Part shown: piece after piece, positions 51,572 through 59,953 of the stretch
Layout of the letters: the number at the start of each line of letters is the position of its first letter
Numbering within the stretch: the stretch's first letter is position 1
DNA from: Paenibacillus lignilyticus
Lineage (GTDB): Bacteria; Bacillota; Bacilli; Paenibacillales; Paenibacillaceae
NCBI RefSeq assembly: GCF_017942085.1
Contig: NZ_JAGKSP010000007.1
Span: 1 to 64,000 of the forward strand
Length of the DNA: 64,000 nt
Direction: 5' to 3'
The notes under the pieces: generated by a model
The model's database searches: none
Told to the model about the DNA's origin: nothing
Seen by the model: the letters and a program-made list of their open reading frames with translations, nothing else
Position numbers and translations under genes: made by a program

Positions 51572-53146
51572 ATGAGAAAAGCGATTCTGGTTGACGATGA
51601 AATGTTTGCCCGCAAAGGGCTGGTAGGACTTATCCCTTGGGAGAGTTGCGGCTTTCAGATCGTTGGCGAGGCTGAGGATGGGGAAGAAGCGCTCGCGCTA
51701 ATCGAGCGGCAGATGCCGGATCTCGTCATTACCGATATTCGCATGCCTGTGCTGGATGGGCTCGAGCTCATTCAGACCGTTCAGGAGCGGATCAGCAAAG
51801 CGATTAAGTTTATTATTATTAGCGGCTACGGCGATTTCAAATATGCACAGCAAGCCGTTCGTTACGGCGTCCATGATTACTTGCTCAAACCGATTGACGA
51901 GAACGAGCTCATGGAAACGTTAACGCGCATTAATGAAATGCTTGATGAGCGTCCGCCGTGGCAAGAGGGGGGCAAGCTGCTTTTTCAAATCTCCCTGTTC
52001 GAACAGCTCGTCGCGGGCAAATCAGATGAGAAGCTGCTGGCGGATGCGTCGCAGTTCTTAGGGCTGCCGATGAATAAACCGCTGCGATACGTTACGTTTG
52101 AGCTTAATGATGTCCCTTCTCACCTGAGTGAGGATGAGAAGATTGAGCAAATTGGCGAGGTGAAAGAAACCGTACTTAAGGTGCTGAACAGATACATGCC
52201 GGGCAAAGAACCGTTCATCTACATTCCGAGTCCCTACGGACTTGGATTTCTGATTCCGTCGGATCAAGGGTCGGATTGGGTGAAGCGGCTAGCGGATGAT
52301 CTCATTCGAGCGATGGCGGGCAGAAGCGAAGGCGTATCACGGGTATATGTCGGGGAGCGAATCAACGGACTGGATCAAGTGAAAGCTTCCTATACGACCG
52401 CGATGGAAACGATGAAATATAAATTCGCGCAGGCGCCAAAAGAGGCGATCCTCTATGAAGATATCAAAGGCATGGTGCTGCAGTACAAAGAAATCGAGCA
52501 GACCCAGTATGCCGAGCTGATGGAACGCTTGGAGGAGCATGACAGCGAGGCCATAACGAAGCTCGTGGATGCGATGTTCGCCGCTTTCCGGGAGCAAGGC
52601 TTCGCCTTGGAATCGATGCGTGCCTCGATCTCCAGATGCGTGCACGGGGCAACTCGGATTATTCAGACGATGCAAGGCGACGAGAACAAGCTGGCGGCGT
52701 TCAAACCCATTATGCACTGGTATAACGAACCTCGAACATTGGAAGGCGTTAAAGGGCTGCTCATGGCATTCCTGACCGAATGCACGGCATACATGGCGTC
52801 GCTGCGCACCAAGATTGGAAAAGGCGAGATTGGCAAAATCAAAAGCTATATCGAGATCAACTATGCCAGCAATATCAGCCTGAAGAGCATTGCCAAGCTC
52901 TTTTATATGAATCCGGTTTACTTGGGTCAGCTGTTCAAGAAGTCCTATGGCATGTACTTCAATGAGTTTCTGCTGCAAATCCGGATTCAGGAAGCGAAGA
53001 GCCAGCTTCGTCAGACGGACAAGAAAATCTACGAAATCGCGGCAAACGTCGGGTTCGGCAATGCGGACTATTTCGTCTGCCAATTCGAGAAGGTGGAAGG
53101 GAAAACCCCGACCGAATACAAAAACGCGATGATCGCAAAAACATAG
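51572..53146 (+). CDS. YesN-type response regulator, AraC family (xylo-oligosaccharide locus)
   Basis: A 524-residue regulator: receiver with VDDEMFARKGLVGLIP, Asp in LVITDIRMPVLDGLELI near 55 and Lys in YLLKPIDENEL near 105. The C-terminal AraC HTH has ISLKSIAKLFYMNPVYLGQL and IYEIAANVGFGNADYFVCQF. ATG follows CGGAGGCATTCCT. It lies 24 bp before the cognate kinase gene, and the pair precedes the binding protein of a Paenibacillus aldouronate-type operon. The likely role is activation of that operon on oligosaccharide. Confidence 0.93.
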   Translation: MRKAILVDDEMFARKGLVGLIPWESCGFQIVGEAEDGEEALALIERQMPDLVITDIRMPVLDGLELIQTVQERISKAIKFIIISGYGDFKYAQQAVRYGVHDYLLKPIDENELMETLTRINEMLDERPPWQEGGKLLFQISLFEQLVAGKSDEKLLADASQFLGLPMNKPLRYVTFELNDVPSHLSEDEKIEQIGEVKETVLKVLNRYMPGKEPFIYIPSPYGLGFLIPSDQGSDWVKRLADDLIRAMAGRSEGVSRVYVGERINGLDQVKASYTTAMETMKYKFAQAPKEAILYEDIKGMVLQYKEIEQTQYAELMERLEEHDSEAITKLVDAMFAAFREQGFALESMRASISRCVHGATRIIQTMQGDENKLAAFKPIMHWYNEPRTLEGVKGLLMAFLTECTAYMASLRTKIGKGEIGKIKSYIEINYASNISLKSIAKLFYMNPVYLGQLFKKSYGMYFNEFLLQIRIQEAKSQLRQTDKKIYEIAANVGFGNADYFVCQFEKVEGKTPTEYKNAMIAKT

Positions 53147-53170
53147 AAGGCGCGGGAGGATTCACGATCA

Positions 53171-54889
53171 ATGAGAATAAGCAGCGCCTTCCATAACATC
53201 AGGCTTCGAAGCAAGATGCTGATGATTTATTTTCTATCCGTATTAATTCCGGTCGTTCTTACGAACGTTATCTTCTATAACATTACGACGAATAACGTGA
53301 AGAATCAGAAGCTGAAGGACTTGTCGCTGGCCATTGAGCAGATGCGCAACGAGTTCATGTATCAGATTGATGCCGTAGTGGGCATCTCCTCCGTCCTTTA
53401 TAACGATTCCATCATGAATGATTACTTGGATCAGCGCTATGTGGATTCGTCCGATTACGTCTTGAACTACCACTCCTATATTACGGACATGCTGGAGAAA
53501 TACGCGCCTGTATACAGAGCGATTCAGAACATTACCATCTACACGAACAACGATACGATTATTTATGGCGGCTATGTCTCGCCTATTTCGCAGATTAGTC
53601 CCGATGCGGAGTGGTATAAGCGGCTGATAAGCTCGGGCACGGCCAATCCGATCCTCGTGCGCAATAACTTGTCGATAACCGATCCGGGAATCAGTATTGT
53701 CAGGCGAATGAGCAGCTCTGCGGGGCAGAATAATTTTGAGAAGATCATCAAGATCGACCTTGATCCCGGTCTGATTAAGCAGGTCTTAAGCAATGTAACC
53801 GTGGAAGGCAGCGTATATCTGCTCGAAGGGGATAACGTTCAGTATTCGTCTGGCAAGAAGTACAGCGAAGAGAACTCGGAGAATGACGGCATCGTATTCG
53901 ATGAAGGTTTTGCGAATAAGGAATATTTGATGAATTGGCACCTTGTAGGGAAGTTTCAGGAACGGGAAGTGCTGGTAGAGGTACGCAAATCCAGAGAATT
54001 CGTCATTTATATGGCGCTCCCGAACATTCTTGTGCCAACGCTCATCATCGTCTGGTTCACGCGCTCGCTCAATCAGCGGCTGTTTCGCATTTTGAAGCAG
54101 ATGAAGCGGGTGAAGAACCATAGCTTCGAGCTGATCGACAACGAAGAAACCAATGACGAAATCGGCCAGCTGACAACGGAATTCAACCGGATGACGATGC
54201 AAATCAAAAGTCTGATCCACGATGTCTATATGGCGGACATTCAGAAGAAGGAGCTGGAGCTGAGCCGCAATCAGTCGCAGCTGCATGCGCTCCAAAGTCA
54301 GATCAATCCGCATTTTCTGTTCAACTCGCTGGAGACGATCCGGATGCGGAGCTTGATGAAATCCGAAGAAGAGACGGCCAAAATCATTCATCATATGGCG
54401 AAGATCTTCCGCAAATCTCTATCTTGGGGCAGAGATATGGTAACGGTTAGGGATGAGCTCGATTTGGTCGAGAGCTTCCTGCAGATTCAGAAATACCGCT
54501 TCGGGGACAAGCTGGATTACAGCATTGAGGTGGATCCGGACGTTGCCACGGAGAAAATACCGAAGATGACGCTGCAGCCGCTCGTGGAAAACTCGAGCAT
54601 TCACGGCATCGAGCCCTTGAAGAATGCCGGTTTCATCACGATCAGCGTGCGCAAATCTCCGGGCGGACTTCTCTGCGTGGTCAGTGATAACGGCGTGGGG
54701 ATGACGGAAGAGAAACGAAACGAGCTGCTGCAAAACCTGTATTCGACCGAGGACGAGATCGGGGAAAGCATCGGCATTCGCAATGTGTATTTGCGACTGA
54801 AGATGTTTTACGGCGAGCATGCGACCTTCGACTTGGAGAGCAGCAAAGGGTCGGGGACGTCGATTCGGATCGAAATACGATCTCTTTAA
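53171..54889 (+). CDS. YesM-type sensor histidine kinase (xylo-oligosaccharide locus)
   Basis: A 572-residue kinase: TM1 at about 16-36 (LMIYFLSVLIPVVLTNVIFY), extracellular dCache-like region to about 275, TM2 near 278-298, HAMP, His_kinase motif QINPHFLFNSLETIRMRSLM near 377-396, HATPase motifs LQPLVENSSIHGIEPL and DNGVGMTEEK. ATG 53171 follows GGGAGGATTCACGATCA. Regulator-first order (yesN then yesM) differs from the minus-strand pair at 42-44 kb, where the kinase comes first. Confidence 0.92.
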   Translation: MRISSAFHNIRLRSKMLMIYFLSVLIPVVLTNVIFYNITTNNVKNQKLKDLSLAIEQMRNEFMYQIDAVVGISSVLYNDSIMNDYLDQRYVDSSDYVLNYHSYITDMLEKYAPVYRAIQNITIYTNNDTIIYGGYVSPISQISPDAEWYKRLISSGTANPILVRNNLSITDPGISIVRRMSSSAGQNNFEKIIKIDLDPGLIKQVLSNVTVEGSVYLLEGDNVQYSSGKKYSEENSENDGIVFDEGFANKEYLMNWHLVGKFQEREVLVEVRKSREFVIYMALPNILVPTLIIVWFTRSLNQRLFRILKQMKRVKNHSFELIDNEETNDEIGQLTTEFNRMTMQIKSLIHDVYMADIQKKELELSRNQSQLHALQSQINPHFLFNSLETIRMRSLMKSEEETAKIIHHMAKIFRKSLSWGRDMVTVRDELDLVESFLQIQKYRFGDKLDYSIEVDPDVATEKIPKMTLQPLVENSSIHGIEPLKNAGFITISVRKSPGGLLCVVSDNGVGMTEEKRNELLQNLYSTEDEIGESIGIRNVYLRLKMFYGEHATFDLESSKGSGTSIRIEIRSL

Positions 54890-54909
54890 TTTTCTAAGCG
54901 CGACATATA

Positions 54910-54971
54910 GTTTACCTGGTAAACAAAGATTGCTCGGCTTTGTATACTGAAGATGTTCAATTGAAGCGCTT
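54910..54971 (+). promoter_or_regulatory. Operator-like dyad and cre-like core before the uptake operon
   Basis: GTTTACCTGGTAAAC (54910-54924) is a perfect dyad with 7-bp arms. TATACT (54943-54948) may be a -10. AAGCGCTT (54964-54971), within TTGAAGCGCTTACA, is the cre core, although the full consensus is not matched. These suggest an internal promoter for the binding protein, with both specific and catabolite control. Confidence 0.55.
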
Positions 54972-55002
54972 ACAAATTATAGAGCAGGAAGGGGACTTTT
55001 CT

Positions 55003-56742
55003 TTGAAAACGAGAAAGAAATGGCAGCTAGGCATCATGTCGCTCACGCTGATGATGAGTATTGTCGGCTGTTCCAGCGGCAATAACAATGCAAATGAAAA
55101 CGCTCCAAAGGAAACGGGCAATACTGCAACGACTAACACAGACACAACGACGAACACAACAGAAGCAGCCGAGCCGGCGAAAGAGGAACCGGTAACCTTC
55201 ACTTTTTTCAATGCTACGGCTAACAAAGACACAGATACGAACAAGACGGAAATCGGTAAAATCCTGGAGGATCAAACAGGCGTCAACTTCAAGATGGAGC
55301 ATCTTGTAGGCGACTTGAATACGAAGATCGGAACGATGATCGCCAGTAACGAATATCCGGATATCCTGGCGCCGGATTCAGGCATCGATAAAGTGTTGGA
55401 AGCAGGCGCATTCATTCCGCTTAACGATCTTATCGATCAATATGGTCCAAACATCAAGCGCGTATACGGCCCTTACATGAACCTGATGAAGTCGGACGAC
55501 GGCAACATTTACTTCCTGCCATTCAGTGCCACAGTCGGCGAATATAAACCGAACCCAACGATTGACCAAGGCGCTTTCTGGGTGCAAAATCGCGTCCTGA
55601 AGGATGCCGGCTATCCGAAGATCAAAACGTTCGACGAGTATTTTAACCTGATTAAAGATTATGCAGGCAAACATAAAGACGACAAATTGACCGGCTTCAT
55701 GTCCCTGACGCATGACTGGCGCTTCTTTGCAACAACGAACCCGCCGAACCATCTTGCAGGCTACCCGAATGATGGCGAGGTTCAAGTCGATATGACTTCG
55801 ATGGATTCCAAAATCTACGCAGCTAACGATGATACCAAACGTTGGTTGAAGAAGCTGAACGAGTTTAACGCGGAAGGATTGTTCGACAAATCTTCCTTCG
55901 TAGACAACTACGATCAATACTTGGCGAAGCTGACTTCCGGCAAAGTACTTGGCTTCTTCGATTACGGCTGGCAGGTGAACCAAGCGCTGCAAACGTTGAA
56001 AACCGAAACGGTGAAAAACGGCGGCAACGATGACCTGGAGTACTTCCCGCTGCCAATCGTATTCGACGCAGGCGTGAAAGACCAATACATCGATCCGGCT
56101 TCCTTCGTTAACAACCGCGGCGTGGGTATCACGACAAGCGCCAAAGACCCTGTCCGTATCATTAAATTCTTCAACAACCTGCTTACGGACGAGAACCAGA
56201 AGCTGGTACAGTGGGGCATTCAAGGCAAGAACTATGAAGTGGACGACAAAGGCAGATTGTACAGAACGCAAGAAGAAATCGACAAGCTCAAAGATAACGA
56301 CTATAAACGTCAAGTGGGTATCGGCTACTTCGAATACTACTGGCCAATGTACGGTCAAGGCTCCACATTCCCGGATGGCAATGCCGTAAACCCGGGCAGA
56401 CAACCGGAAGTTGCACAAGCATCCTTTACAGCTGCCGAGAAAGACCGGCTTGCTAAGTACGGCGTTCAAACGTATGCAGAAATGTTCTCCGCTCCGGATG
56501 ACCGTCCTTGGTACCCGGCATGGAGTATCGCGCTTGAGCAAGGCACGGACGCACAAATCTACACGGCTAAGAAACCGGACGTACAACGCAAATATTTCGC
56601 GAAAATCGTCCTTGCATCCCCGGATAAATTCGACGCTTTGTGGAACGAGTACGTAGGTGAAATCGAGAAGCTTCCTGTAGCGGAATACGAGAAAACGATG
56701 ACTGAAGAAGTGAAAGAAAAAACAGCAAAGATTAAAGGCTAA
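55003..56742 (+). CDS. Solute-binding lipoprotein (aldouronate/xylo-oligosaccharide type)
   Basis: A protein of about 579 residues from TTG 55003, with GGAAGGGGA 7 nt upstream. Signal segment KKWQLGIMSLTLMMSIVGCSS with the lipobox Cys near 22; an Asn/Thr-rich linker to about 60; then the LipO/LplA-type binding fold (SNEYPDILAPDSGIDKVLE near 105-123, LTGFMSLTHDWRFFATTN, TSGKVLGFFDYGWQVNQAL). Position and downstream genes match the LplA protein of the Paenibacillus aldouronate-utilisation locus. The sugar bound is probably a (methylglucurono)xylo-oligosaccharide, by inference. Confidence 0.92.
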   Translation: MKTRKKWQLGIMSLTLMMSIVGCSSGNNNANENAPKETGNTATTNTDTTTNTTEAAEPAKEEPVTFTFFNATANKDTDTNKTEIGKILEDQTGVNFKMEHLVGDLNTKIGTMIASNEYPDILAPDSGIDKVLEAGAFIPLNDLIDQYGPNIKRVYGPYMNLMKSDDGNIYFLPFSATVGEYKPNPTIDQGAFWVQNRVLKDAGYPKIKTFDEYFNLIKDYAGKHKDDKLTGFMSLTHDWRFFATTNPPNHLAGYPNDGEVQVDMTSMDSKIYAANDDTKRWLKKLNEFNAEGLFDKSSFVDNYDQYLAKLTSGKVLGFFDYGWQVNQALQTLKTETVKNGGNDDLEYFPLPIVFDAGVKDQYIDPASFVNNRGVGITTSAKDPVRIIKFFNNLLTDENQKLVQWGIQGKNYEVDDKGRLYRTQEEIDKLKDNDYKRQVGIGYFEYYWPMYGQGSTFPDGNAVNPGRQPEVAQASFTAAEKDRLAKYGVQTYAEMFSAPDDRPWYPAWSIALEQGTDAQIYTAKKPDVQRKYFAKIVLASPDKFDALWNEYVGEIEKLPVAEYEKTMTEEVKEKTAKIKG

Positions 56743-56755
56743 TCAAGTGTAGGGG

Positions 56756-56791
56756 AAGGCCGGAACTCGCATGCAGTACGGGGCCGGCCTT
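56756..56791 (+). other. Intercistronic hairpin between binding protein and permease genes
   Basis: AAGGCCGG/CCGGCCTT with a 20-nt loop and only a weak T-run; probably limits readthrough so the lipoprotein is made in excess over the permeases. Confidence 0.65.
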
Positions 56792-56841
56792 TCCTAATTT
56801 AAACGCATAGAACCGGGTAGGTATGGAGAGGAGTGATCGCA

Positions 56842-57816
56842 ATGATAAAAACCAAGCAGCAGGACGTGACTGCCGATCGGATACTTCTCGGTCAGAAATC
56901 CGGTATCGGCTTATTTCTGGAGAAGCTTGTGAAGCAGCGGGTGCTTGTCCTAATGTCCGTTCCGTTCCTTATTTGGCTTGTTATCTTTAAATATATTCCG
57001 CTATGGGGCTGGTCGATCGCATTTCAGAACTATAAGCCGGCGAAGGCCTTCAGCGATCAGAAATGGGTAGGTCTGAAGCAGTTTAAGTTTATGTTCTCCG
57101 ATGATCGGTTTCTGCTCGTGCTTCGCAATACGCTTGCAATGAGCTTGATCAATTTCGTTCTGGGCTTCGTGACAGCGATTACACTGGCCATTCTATTGAA
57201 TGAGTTAAGAAAAGTAGCGTTCAAACGGGTCGTCCAAACGATCAGTTATTTGCCGCATTTTATATCATGGGTTGTCGCAGCTACGATCATTCAGACCGTT
57301 CTCTCCGCTGACGGCGGGGTGTTGAACGAAATTCTGATGGGTCTTGGGCTGATCAAGGAACCGATTCTCTGGCTGGGAGAAGGGAAGTACTTCTGGAGCA
57401 TTCTGGGGATATCGGAAGTATGGAAAAACGTAGGCTGGAATACGATTATTTATTTGGCCGCTATGACTACAATCGATCCTGCGCAGTATGAAGCTGCCGA
57501 GATCGATGGAGCAGGACGCTTCCAGCGTATCTTCCATGTTACGCTTCCGGGTATCCGCCCCGTTATCATCATCCTGATTATTCTGAACCTTGGACAGATT
57601 CTGGAGACTGGCTTCGAGCCGCAATATTTGCTTGGCAATGGACCGAACCTCGATTATTCCGAGAATCTTGAAATCTTCATTCTGAAGTACGGTATGAATC
57701 TGGGCAACTATTCGCTGTCCGTCGCAGCAGGCATATTCAAGACGGTCATCAGCATCGTGCTATTGTTCTCGGCGAATTACCTGTCAAAACGGCTAGGCCA
57801 AGAACGATTGTTTTAA
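56842..57816 (+). CDS. LplB-type sugar ABC transporter permease (xylo-oligosaccharide locus)
   Basis: A 324-residue permease starting at ATG 56842 (GGAGAGGAG 8 nt upstream; GTG 56833 is inside the site). First span VLMSVPFLIWLVIFKYIPLW near 36-55; six spans in all; EAA loop EAAEIDGAGRFQRIFHVTLP near 216-235. Very similar in form to the permease at 3874. It is followed by its partner after 13 bp. Confidence 0.93.
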   Translation: MIKTKQQDVTADRILLGQKSGIGLFLEKLVKQRVLVLMSVPFLIWLVIFKYIPLWGWSIAFQNYKPAKAFSDQKWVGLKQFKFMFSDDRFLLVLRNTLAMSLINFVLGFVTAITLAILLNELRKVAFKRVVQTISYLPHFISWVVAATIIQTVLSADGGVLNEILMGLGLIKEPILWLGEGKYFWSILGISEVWKNVGWNTIIYLAAMTTIDPAQYEAAEIDGAGRFQRIFHVTLPGIRPVIIILIILNLGQILETGFEPQYLLGNGPNLDYSENLEIFILKYGMNLGNYSLSVAAGIFKTVISIVLLFSANYLSKRLGQERLF

Positions 57817-57829
57817 GGAGGAGAACAGC

Positions 57830-58750
57830 ATGGCTAAATCGCAAGGAAGCATGGCCCGTCATTCATCGGCAGGAGATCGGCTGTTCGATATCGCCAATTA
57901 CACGTTCATGGTGCTACTCATGATCGTGACACTATATCCATTCATCAACATGCTGGCCGTTTCGCTCAACGATGCCGGGGACTCCATTAAGGGCGGCGTC
58001 TACTTATGGCCAAGGGTACTAACCTGGGAGAACTATGATTACGTGTTCAAGCAGGGAGAAATATTGCACGCGACTATGGTCTCTGCTTCGCGGACGATTC
58101 TCGGCACGCTTATTTCTACCTTCTGCTCGGCGATGGTCGCGTATACGATCAGCCGTCCGGAATTTGTATTGCGTAAATTCGTCACGCTGGCATTCGTGCT
58201 GACGATGTATTTTAACGGCGGATTGATTCCGAACTTCTTGCTGATCCGCGAGCTTGGCCTGATGGGCAACTACTGGGTCTACATTATTCCGGGCATCGTC
58301 GGCGTATTTAACATCATCGTGATTCGTTCCTTTATTGAGGCATTGCCGGAGGGCATCCTGGAATCGGCAAGAATTGACGGCGCAGGCGAGTTTACGACGT
58401 TCATGAAGATCGTCATGCCGTTGTCGATGCCGGTGCTCGCGACAACATCCTTGTTCACGGCCGTCTACCACTGGAATTCCTGGTTCGATGTGTTCCTGTA
58501 TAATTCCTCGCATATTAACCTGAGTACGCTGCAATACGAACTGATGAAGATGCTCCAAAACTCGAATGCATCGATCAGCTCATCCGGCGGCAATATGGAC
58601 GGCTCGGGCGGAACGGCTGCGAACTTCGTCACGCCGACATCCATTCGCGCTACGATGACGATAGTCGCGAGCTTGCCGATCGTGATGGTCTATCCATTCC
58701 TGCAAAAGTACTTTGTTAAAGGGATGACGCTGGGAGGCGTGAAAGGCTAA
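57830..58750 (+). CDS. YtcP-type sugar ABC transporter permease (xylo-oligosaccharide locus)
   Basis: A 306-residue permease: start DIANYTFMVLLMIVTLYPFI, six spans, EAA motif ESARIDGAGEFTTFMKIVMP near 182-201 and the C-terminus FVKGMTLGGVKG. There is a Gly/Ser-rich external loop (SSGGNMDGSGGTA). ATG follows AAGGAGGAGAACAGC. Its stop shares a base with the Rex start (TAATG), so Rex translation is coupled to the transporter. Confidence 0.93.
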   Translation: MAKSQGSMARHSSAGDRLFDIANYTFMVLLMIVTLYPFINMLAVSLNDAGDSIKGGVYLWPRVLTWENYDYVFKQGEILHATMVSASRTILGTLISTFCSAMVAYTISRPEFVLRKFVTLAFVLTMYFNGGLIPNFLLIRELGLMGNYWVYIIPGIVGVFNIIVIRSFIEALPEGILESARIDGAGEFTTFMKIVMPLSMPVLATTSLFTAVYHWNSWFDVFLYNSSHINLSTLQYELMKMLQNSNASISSSGGNMDGSGGTAANFVTPTSIRATMTIVASLPIVMVYPFLQKYFVKGMTLGGVKG

Positions 58751-59874
58751 TGGCGGCGCATCGAAATCTACTGCTTGCTTATGGTTATGACGCGAAGGAC
58801 ATCGAGGCGAAGGTCGAGCAAACGTGGGAGCTGCTCTTCGGCGATCATGAAGAGACGAGAATTTATTACCCGACCGACGACGATATGGGGTATATGCTCG
58901 ATACCGGAAACCTCGATGTTCGGACGGAAGGCATGTCCTACGGGATGATGATGGCTGTACAGCTGGATAAGAAGGACGTCTTCGATCGGCTTTGGAGATG
59001 GAGCTATCAATACATGTACATGACCTCCGGCGAGAACAAAGGTTATTTTGCCTGGTCCTGCAACACCGATGGAACGAAACGCTCGAACGGACCGGCACCG
59101 GACGGCGAAGAATACTTCGCGCTTGCGCTCTTGTTTGCCTCGCATCGGTGGGGCGACGGCGCAGCGCCGCTCGATTACGGCTTAAAGGCGCGCGCCTTGC
59201 TGCATGACTGCATACACAACGGGGAAGACGGCATCGGCTTTCCGATGTGGAACCCGGACAATAAATTAATCAAATTCGTGCCTAACTGCGACTACTCGGA
59301 TCCGTCCTATCATCTGCCGCATTTCTATGAGCTGTTCGCTCTATGGGCAAATGAAGCGGACCGGCCGTTCTGGAGAGAAGCGGCGGAAGCAAGCAGAGCG
59401 TATCTGAAGCTGGCTTGCCATCCGGAAACCGGCTTAGCGCCTGAGTATGCTCATTATGACGGAACGCCTAATGATGAGCGAGGATACGGCCATTTCTTCA
59501 GCGATTCCTACCGGGTCGCAGCCAATATCGGGTTAGAAGCGCTGTGGTTTGGCGCAAGCAAATGGATGACGCAGGAAGCCGAGCTGCTTCAAGCCTTCTT
59601 CGCGGATAAACATCCCGATGACTACCGGCGGTATACGATTGCAGGCGAGCCGTTCGAGGAGCGATCGCTTCACCCGGTCGGGCTCATCGCGACGAATGCA
59701 GCCGCATCGTTAGCAACGCCTAATGGTCCGCATGCGAGAGAGAGCGTGGCGTTGTTCTGGAACACGCCTGTTCGCACAGGTGACCGTCGTTACTACGATA
59801 ATTGTCTCTACTTATTTGCCTTACTGGCGCTAAGCGGGCATTATCGCATCTGGTCATCAGAAGCAGCAGAATAA
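58750..59874 (+). CDS. rexA: Reducing-end xylose-releasing exo-oligoxylanase (GH8, Rex)
   Basis: A 374-residue cytoplasmic GH8 enzyme that removes xylose from the reducing end of xylo-oligosaccharides. It closely matches the Bacillus halodurans Rex enzyme: DDMGYMLDTGNLDVRTEGMS with the general acid Glu near 60, FAWSCNTDGTKRSNGPAPDG near 100-119, HPETGLAPEYAHYDGTPND near 217-235 and the catalytic Asp region FFSDSYRVAANIGLEALWFG near 241-260. It has no signal peptide, consistent with action after import. It is coupled to the permease gene and followed by a terminator-like hairpin before the GH67 gene. Confidence 0.95.
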   Translation: MAAHRNLLLAYGYDAKDIEAKVEQTWELLFGDHEETRIYYPTDDDMGYMLDTGNLDVRTEGMSYGMMMAVQLDKKDVFDRLWRWSYQYMYMTSGENKGYFAWSCNTDGTKRSNGPAPDGEEYFALALLFASHRWGDGAAPLDYGLKARALLHDCIHNGEDGIGFPMWNPDNKLIKFVPNCDYSDPSYHLPHFYELFALWANEADRPFWREAAEASRAYLKLACHPETGLAPEYAHYDGTPNDERGYGHFFSDSYRVAANIGLEALWFGASKWMTQEAELLQAFFADKHPDDYRRYTIAGEPFEERSLHPVGLIATNAAASLATPNGPHARESVALFWNTPVRTGDRRYYDNCLYLFALLALSGHYRIWSSEAAE

Positions 59875-59892
59875 AGTGGATATGTAGTAGGT

Positions 59893-59920
59893 AGGGTCTC
59901 CTGTTACAGGGGGCCCTTTT
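59893..59920 (+). terminator. Terminator-like hairpin between rexA and aguA
   Basis: AGGGTCTCCTG/CAGGGGGCCCT (two wobble pairs, loop TTA) followed by TTTTC. Likely a partial terminator within the locus. Confidence 0.7.
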
Positions 59921-59953
59921 CAATTTACGAATGAGAGGCAGGTTGTCGCAGCA

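Noticed and set aside
55378..56586. 402-residue open frame on the minus strand
   Set aside because: It lies entirely antisense to the binding lipoprotein gene, has no ribosome site or recognisable domain, and arises from the codon pattern of the real gene.
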